DNA from: Clostridiales bacterium
GTDB taxonomy: Bacteria; Bacillota; Clostridia; TANB77; CAG-508
Length of the DNA: 18,087 nucleotides
Direction: 5' to 3'
Assembly (NCBI GenBank): GCA_019419955.1
Contig: JAHZIB010000023.1
Location: 1 to 18,087, forward strand
Part shown: one piece after another, positions 14,840-18,087 of the stretch
Position numbering within the stretch: the first letter of the stretch is position 1
How the letters are laid out: the number at the start of each line of letters is the position of its first letter
Made by a program: the position numbers and the translations under genes
Notes under the pieces: model-generated
Databases searched by the model: none
Seen by the model: only the letters and a program-made list of their open reading frames with translations
Told to the model about the DNA's origin: nothing

Positions 14840-14904
14840 CTTTATGAATATAGATAATTGCATTTTTTAATGTAACGAACTAAATAATAAGAGGAGGTTT
14901 TTAA

Positions 14905-15555
14905 ATGATAGAAAATAAAAAGAAAATAATTAGTATTGCATTAGTAATTGTCCTAATAATAGGTTTTATAATTTACATGGTAATAAATAACCAGAATGAT
15001 AATGAAATAAATTTAGAGGAGCTTGTTGCAAACCAGAATAGTGAAGAAAATGAACAAGTAAGTAAAGAAATCGAAAACAACACACAGGAAGAAACAAAAA
15101 AAGAAATAGTTGTACATGTCACAGGCGAAGTAAAAAAAGAAGGAGTTGTATATTTGGAAGAAGGTTCAAGAGTAGTAGACGCAATAAAAAAAGCAGGAGG
15201 AGAAACAAAAGCAGCAGACTTGTCACAAGTGAATTTGGCATATGTTTTGCAAGATGGGCAGAAAATATATATACCAAATAAAAACGAAAAAATATCTGCG
15301 TATATATCAGAGAATAATGGAGAAAATGTAAAAGAAGACAATATCACAACTAAAAAGGAGGGAACGAAAGTGAACATCAATACCGCAAGCCTAGAAGAAT
15401 TAGACCAACTACCGGGTATCGGCTCCGCAATAGCCCAAAGAATAATAGACTATAGAAGCGAGCATGGAGAATTTAAAAAAGTAGAAGATATACAAGAAGT
15501 AAAGGGAATAGGCGATGCAAAATTCAACGAAATAAAAGACGACATAACCGTGTAA
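14905..15555 (+). CDS. comEA: ComEA-like DNA-binding competence protein
   Basis: ComEA binds double-stranded DNA at the outer face of the membrane and passes it to the ComEC channel during natural transformation. This 216-residue protein has the standard order: membrane span (8-27), acidic flexible linker (30-65), SLBB domain (69-123, HVTGEVKKEGVVYL) and two helix-hairpin-helix units (155-215) with VNINTAS, LPGIGSAIA and VKGIGDAKF. The ribosome binding site gaggagg (14891-14897) is strong. No comEC or comEB is adjacent, though comEC often follows comEA, so the rest of the uptake machinery must lie elsewhere or may be absent. No terminator hairpin is clear after the stop. Confidence 0.9.
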   Translation: MIENKKKIISIALVIVLIIGFIIYMVINNQNDNEINLEELVANQNSEENEQVSKEIENNTQEETKKEIVVHVTGEVKKEGVVYLEEGSRVVDAIKKAGGETKAADLSQVNLAYVLQDGQKIYIPNKNEKISAYISENNGENVKEDNITTKKEGTKVNINTASLEELDQLPGIGSAIAQRIIDYRSEHGEFKKVEDIQEVKGIGDAKFNEIKDDITV

Positions 15556-15643
15556 TTTTTTGGAAAATGAAAGGAAATCATATATTAAAAACATATAATA
15601 TATAGAAAGTTTTTGCAAACGAAGAACAATATAGGAGAAACTA

Positions 15644-15679
15644 ATGGAGGAGCTAGTAGAAAAAGCAAAAAAATATTGA
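15644..15679 (+). CDS. Possible 11-codon small ORF or gene-start remnant
   Basis: ATG 15644 follows AGGAG (15633-15637) at ideal spacing and encodes MEELVEKAKKY before TGA. The string resembles the first residues of some ECF sigma factors (MEELV.KAKKGD), so it may be the stump of a lost gene. It could equally be a leader peptide or chance. Its end overlaps the -35 box of the next promoter. Confidence 0.25.
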   Translation: MEELVEKAKKY

Positions 15680-15704
15680 AAAAAAAGAATTATTATGGTA
15701 TATT
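15676..15704 (+). promoter_or_regulatory. Promoter of the LRR surface protein
   Basis: TTGAAA (15676-15681), a 17-base spacer and TATATT (15699-15704). The predicted start near 15711 gives an 80-base AT-rich leader. Confidence 0.75.
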
Positions 15705-15790
15705 ATGTACGAACATAAAAAACACATTAAAACAAGATATTTATATTTTTACAATATAGATATATAACATAAGAAAAAGGAGGTGAAAAC

Positions 15791-16978
15791 ATGAGAAAAA
15801 CAATAGGGATAATATTAGCATTAGCCACTTTATTAGTAATTCTTTGCTTATCAGGAAATGTACAAGCTGCTACTGACATAAGAAACCAATTTGACGAATC
15901 TTTTGTTAATGCAGTATGTGATTACCTTAACATAAGTGCAGATGAATTTACAGCTGAAGAAATGGTAAAAGTTACAGAATTAGACCTTTCAAACATGGAA
16001 ATTACAGCCATAGGTCCGTTATCAGACTATTTTACAAATCTTAAGGTTTTAAACATAAGCAATAACAATATTGCAAATTTACCTAACTTACCTGCAAGCC
16101 TTGAAGAATTTTATTGTAGTAATGGCAACATATCAGCATTGACACCATTACCAGCAGGTTTAAAAGTGTTTAATTGCAGTAACAACAATATAGTAGCACT
16201 ACCAGATTTACCAGCAGGCTTGAAAGTACTTAACTGTAGTGAAAATAAATTATCAGGGTTACCTAATCTACCAGCAGGATTGGAAGAATTAAATTGCAGT
16301 GATAACGAATTAACAGCATTACCAAATTTCCCAACAACATTATTATCACTTAATTGCAGTAATAACCAATTAACAGCTTTACCAGACTTTTCAGCAGTTC
16401 TAATAACTCTAAACTGCTCTGGCAACCAATTGACAGCATTACCACTTATGCCGGCAACTTTGGAGACTCTAGATTGTAGCAAAAATGCTATAGAATATTT
16501 AGGAACTCCTATTGCAGGACATGAAGATGGAACATTCCCAGCTAGTTTAAAAACTATAATTAGCAATGACAATAAAATTGTTGAAGTAGGACCATTACCA
16601 TTGGGACTAGAAGCATTATATATAGCTAACAATGAATTGGAAGAACTTCCAATATTGCCAGAAAACCTAGTTTCTTTAAACATTAAAGGGAATGCAATTA
16701 CAGAAATCAAGGCTGAACAATTGCCAGAAACTTTAACAAATTTTGCAACAGATTTAGTTAAAAGCGAAGCAGGTAACTACTATACAGAATATGTAGAAGA
16801 TGGTGAAGAAACATCAGAGCCAGAAAAAACTCCTTCTGAAGGGGATAAAAAAGACCCAGTAGAGGAAGAAAAAGATAATACACCAAAAACAGGTGTATCA
16901 AGCTACATAGCTGTAGCAGCAGTTGTTGTAGTTGCATCATTAGCAACTATAATCTTCATTAAGAAAAAGAATGTATAA
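15791..16978 (+). CDS. Sortase-anchored leucine-rich-repeat surface protein, TPKTG signal
   Basis: This secreted 395-residue protein is probably linked to the wall and binds an unknown partner. A signal peptide covers about 1-26 (cut near VQA/A). Residues 29-90 form an N-terminal cap region ending in ordinary LRR units (VTELDLSNMEITAI, LKVLNISNNNI). Seven 20-residue repeats follow (98-237), each close to P-x-L-P-a-x-L-x-x-L-n-C-S-x-N-x-L-x-x-L. Cys occurs at 109, 129, 149, 169, 189, 209 and 229, exactly 20 apart. Degenerate repeats continue to about 318. An acidic linker (335-362) leads to TPKTG (364-368), a hydrophobic span and KKKNV. The start has aaggaggtg (15778-15784). The class B-type sortase gene begins 94 bases downstream and is the likely processing enzyme. 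The repeats resemble secreted bacterial LRR proteins; no enzymatic domain is attached. Confidence 0.87.
   Translation: MRKTIGIILALATLLVILCLSGNVQAATDIRNQFDESFVNAVCDYLNISADEFTAEEMVKVTELDLSNMEITAIGPLSDYFTNLKVLNISNNNIANLPNLPASLEEFYCSNGNISALTPLPAGLKVFNCSNNNIVALPDLPAGLKVLNCSENKLSGLPNLPAGLEELNCSDNELTALPNFPTTLLSLNCSNNQLTALPDFSAVLITLNCSGNQLTALPLMPATLETLDCSKNAIEYLGTPIAGHEDGTFPASLKTIISNDNKIVEVGPLPLGLEALYIANNELEELPILPENLVSLNIKGNAITEIKAEQLPETLTNFATDLVKSEAGNYYTEYVEDGEETSEPEKTPSEGDKKDPVEEEKDNTPKTGVSSYIAVAAVVVVASLATIIFIKKKNV
16082..16501 (+). repeat. Seven tandem 60-bp repeats in the LRR gene
   Basis: Each unit encodes one 20-residue leucine-rich repeat. Neighbouring units share stretches such as ccagcagg(t/c)tt(a/g) and aa(t/c)tg(c/t)agtaa. 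The exact period makes unit gain or loss by slippage plausible. Confidence 0.8.
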
Positions 16979-16997
16979 TTTATGTATTTATAACTTA

Positions 16998-17036
16998 TAA
17001 TATATTAGGATAGATGTATTCTATCCTAATATATTA
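16998..17036. other. Perfect 16-bp hairpin between LRR protein and sortase genes
   Basis: taatatattaggatag (16998-17013) is fully complementary to 17021-17036 around a 7-base loop. No T-run follows on either strand, so it is not a standard terminator. It lies 20 bases after the LRR stop and 37 before the sortase start. It may stabilise or separate parts of a shared mRNA, or bind a protein as DNA. Confidence 0.7.
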
Positions 17037-17072
17037 AGAATAGGAAAAATTAGGAAGGAATATGAAATAAAC

Positions 17073-17879
17073 ATGGAAAAACGCACAAAGAAAAAAGGCA
17101 AGCATTTCAAGGTATTAAAGAAAAAATACAGAATAATTATATTTTTTCTTACAATAGTACTTATTCTTTCATTAATGTATATATTAAAGCAATTAAGCGA
17201 CAAAGAAAAAGTCAAAGAAGAAAGCAATTTGTTAAGCTCAATTGAAATAGAGGAAAACAAAATAACAGATGAAAAAACTAGAAGAATGCTACAGGTAGAG
17301 GAACTAGAAAAAGAGAACTCTGATATAGTAGGTTGGATTGAAATAAAAAATTCTAACATAAACTATCCGGTATTACAAAGCAGCGATAATGACTTTTATA
17401 TGACGCATAATTATAAAAAAGAAAACAATACATATGGCTCAATTTTTCTAGATAAAAGTTATGACTGGAGTATACCAAGCAGTAATTTGCTGTTATATGG
17501 ACATAATCTGCAGGACGGAACACTATTCCACGATATATTAAATTATAAAGATAAAAGCTATTATGAGGAGCATCCAGTTATTAGATTTACGACAGAAAAA
17601 GAAGATTATGAATACGAGATAATTGCAGCATTCTACTCACGAGTCTATTATAAATCGGAGAAAAATGTATTTAGATATTATTATTTTGTTAATGCAAAAA
17701 ATGAAAAAGAATATGACGAATTTGTAAAAAATGCGAAAAAAGCATCTATATATGATACAGGCAAAACAGCAGGATATGGGGAGCAACTGATAACACTTTC
17801 TACTTGCTCATATCATACAGAAGATGGAAGATTTGCAGTAATAGCAAAGAAATCACAGAGAATACAAACAGATGAATAA
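17073..17879 (+). CDS. Class B-type sortase
   Basis: This membrane-bound cysteine transpeptidase cuts sorting signals between Thr and Gly and joins the protein to peptidoglycan. The basic N-terminus (1-20) and membrane span (21-39) are followed by a charged helical region and the sortase domain (about 80-262). The catalytic triad is visible: His144 in LYGHN, Cys245 in TLSTC and Arg253 in DGRF. The sequence LLLYGHNLQDGTLFHD and TLSTCSYHTEDGRFAV fit class B best, a class known for NPQTN/NPKTG-like signals, in line with NPQTG at 1320 and TPKTG at 16880. The length of 268 residues is usual. AGGAAGG (17052-17058) is 14 bases from ATG 17073 but 3 bases from ATG 17062, which opens a two-codon frame (ATG AAA TAA). 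Expression may therefore rely on reinitiation. Confidence 0.88.
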   Translation: MEKRTKKKGKHFKVLKKKYRIIIFFLTIVLILSLMYILKQLSDKEKVKEESNLLSSIEIEENKITDEKTRRMLQVEELEKENSDIVGWIEIKNSNINYPVLQSSDNDFYMTHNYKKENNTYGSIFLDKSYDWSIPSSNLLLYGHNLQDGTLFHDILNYKDKSYYEEHPVIRFTTEKEDYEYEIIAAFYSRVYYKSEKNVFRYYYFVNAKNEKEYDEFVKNAKKASIYDTGKTAGYGEQLITLSTCSYHTEDGRFAVIAKKSQRIQTDE

Positions 17880-17911
17880 ATGTAATAATAACAAATCTGT
17901 TTGTGTTTTTT
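17861..17911 (+). terminator. Rho-independent terminator overlapping the sortase gene end
   Basis: aatacaaacagat (17861-17873) pairs with atctgtttgtgtt (17895-17907, one U-G) around a 21-base loop, followed by a T-run to 17911. The left arm encodes the last sortase residues. Confidence 0.75.
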
Positions 17912-18003
17912 AAAATTATAGGAATATAAAAAAGCATGTAATAAAATAGAATTAGAAAACGATAAAAAATTTTACCAATTTGTAAGAAATTTTTGCATAT
18001 GTA

Positions 18004-18033
18004 TTGACAGTGAAGAATATATAGTAGTATAAT
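18004..18033 (+). promoter_or_regulatory. Promoter of tRNA-fMet
   Basis: Both boxes are consensus: TTGACA (18004-18009) and TATAAT (18028-18033), 18 bases apart. The start near 18040 is about 10 bases before the tRNA. Confidence 0.9.
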
Positions 18034-18049
18034 AAATATGTTAACACAT

Positions 18050-18087
18050 CGCGGGGTGGAGCAGTTGGCAGCTCGTTGGGCTCATAA
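18050..18087 (+). tRNA. Initiator tRNA-fMet (anticodon CAT), 5' part only
   Basis: The sequence begins CGCGGGG-TG-GAGCAGTTGGCAGCTC with a first base C, typical of the initiator tRNA. It continues through the anticodon stem (gttgg) to the loop gctcataa with CAT. The window ends in the anticodon arm, so the 3' half is not visible. Confidence 0.93.

Noticed and set aside
16082..16501. CRISPR-like regular spacing
   Set aside because: The 60-bp periodicity is coding, in frame, with no constant repeat and variable spacer structure; it encodes leucine-rich repeats.
16111..16710. 199-codon minus-strand open frame opposite the LRR gene
   Set aside because: Its apparent repeats simply mirror the 60-bp plus-strand repeats; it has no ribosome binding site or known domain.

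Overview
The window looks like chromosomal DNA from a low-GC Gram-positive anaerobe, most likely an uncultured gut-type member of the Clostridia. This is inferred from the very AT-rich sequence, strong AGGAGG-type ribosome binding sites, ATG/GTG/TTG starts, TTGAAA/TATAAT-type promoters, a sortase with sortase-anchored surface proteins, an LCP-family protein and a YkvI-type permease. I see no transposase, integrase, phage gene or CRISPR array.

Layout, left to right. (1) A secreted beta-helix surface protein with an NPQTG anchor signal, and a family 2 glycosyltransferase. (2) A structured intergenic repeat (R1 copy a) next to tRNA-Arg(TCT) on the minus strand. (3) A PF06541 membrane protein converging on a GDT1/UPF0016-type manganese/cation exporter. 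(4) A three-gene ABC transporter operon of the GldA-GldF-GldG type, closed by a strong palindromic terminator. (5) A long-hairpin element, then a probable operon ykvI-type permease, DUF5711-type protein, CvpA-family protein. (6) A 580-base gene-free stretch with several inverted repeats and repeat R2 copy b, then an LCP (LytR-CpsA-Psr) protein followed by R1 copy b. (7) A D,D-carboxypeptidase on the minus strand, divergent from a ComEA-like protein. (8) A leucine-rich-repeat surface protein with a TPKTG anchor signal, followed by a class B-type sortase. (9) A promoter and the first half of an initiator tRNA-fMet cut off by the window edge.

The common theme is the cell envelope. The sortase probably attaches the two signal-bearing surface proteins, the LCP protein probably attaches glycopolymers to peptidoglycan, and the carboxypeptidase trims peptidoglycan stems. 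The glycosyltransferase and CvpA-family protein may also contribute. The Gld-type ABC complex is the least understood gene set.

The least explained signals are non-coding. R1 is a roughly 150-base element present twice, about 10 kb apart, each time shortly after the stop codon of a plus-strand gene, with two stems kept by paired base changes. R2 is a second repeat, also present twice, with an identical 21-base core whose last 11 bases recur inverted at the start of one R1 copy. Several gene starts were moved to positions with good ribosome binding sites (ABC ATPase GTG 4727, DUF5711 protein TTG 9305, carboxypeptidase ATG 14714).
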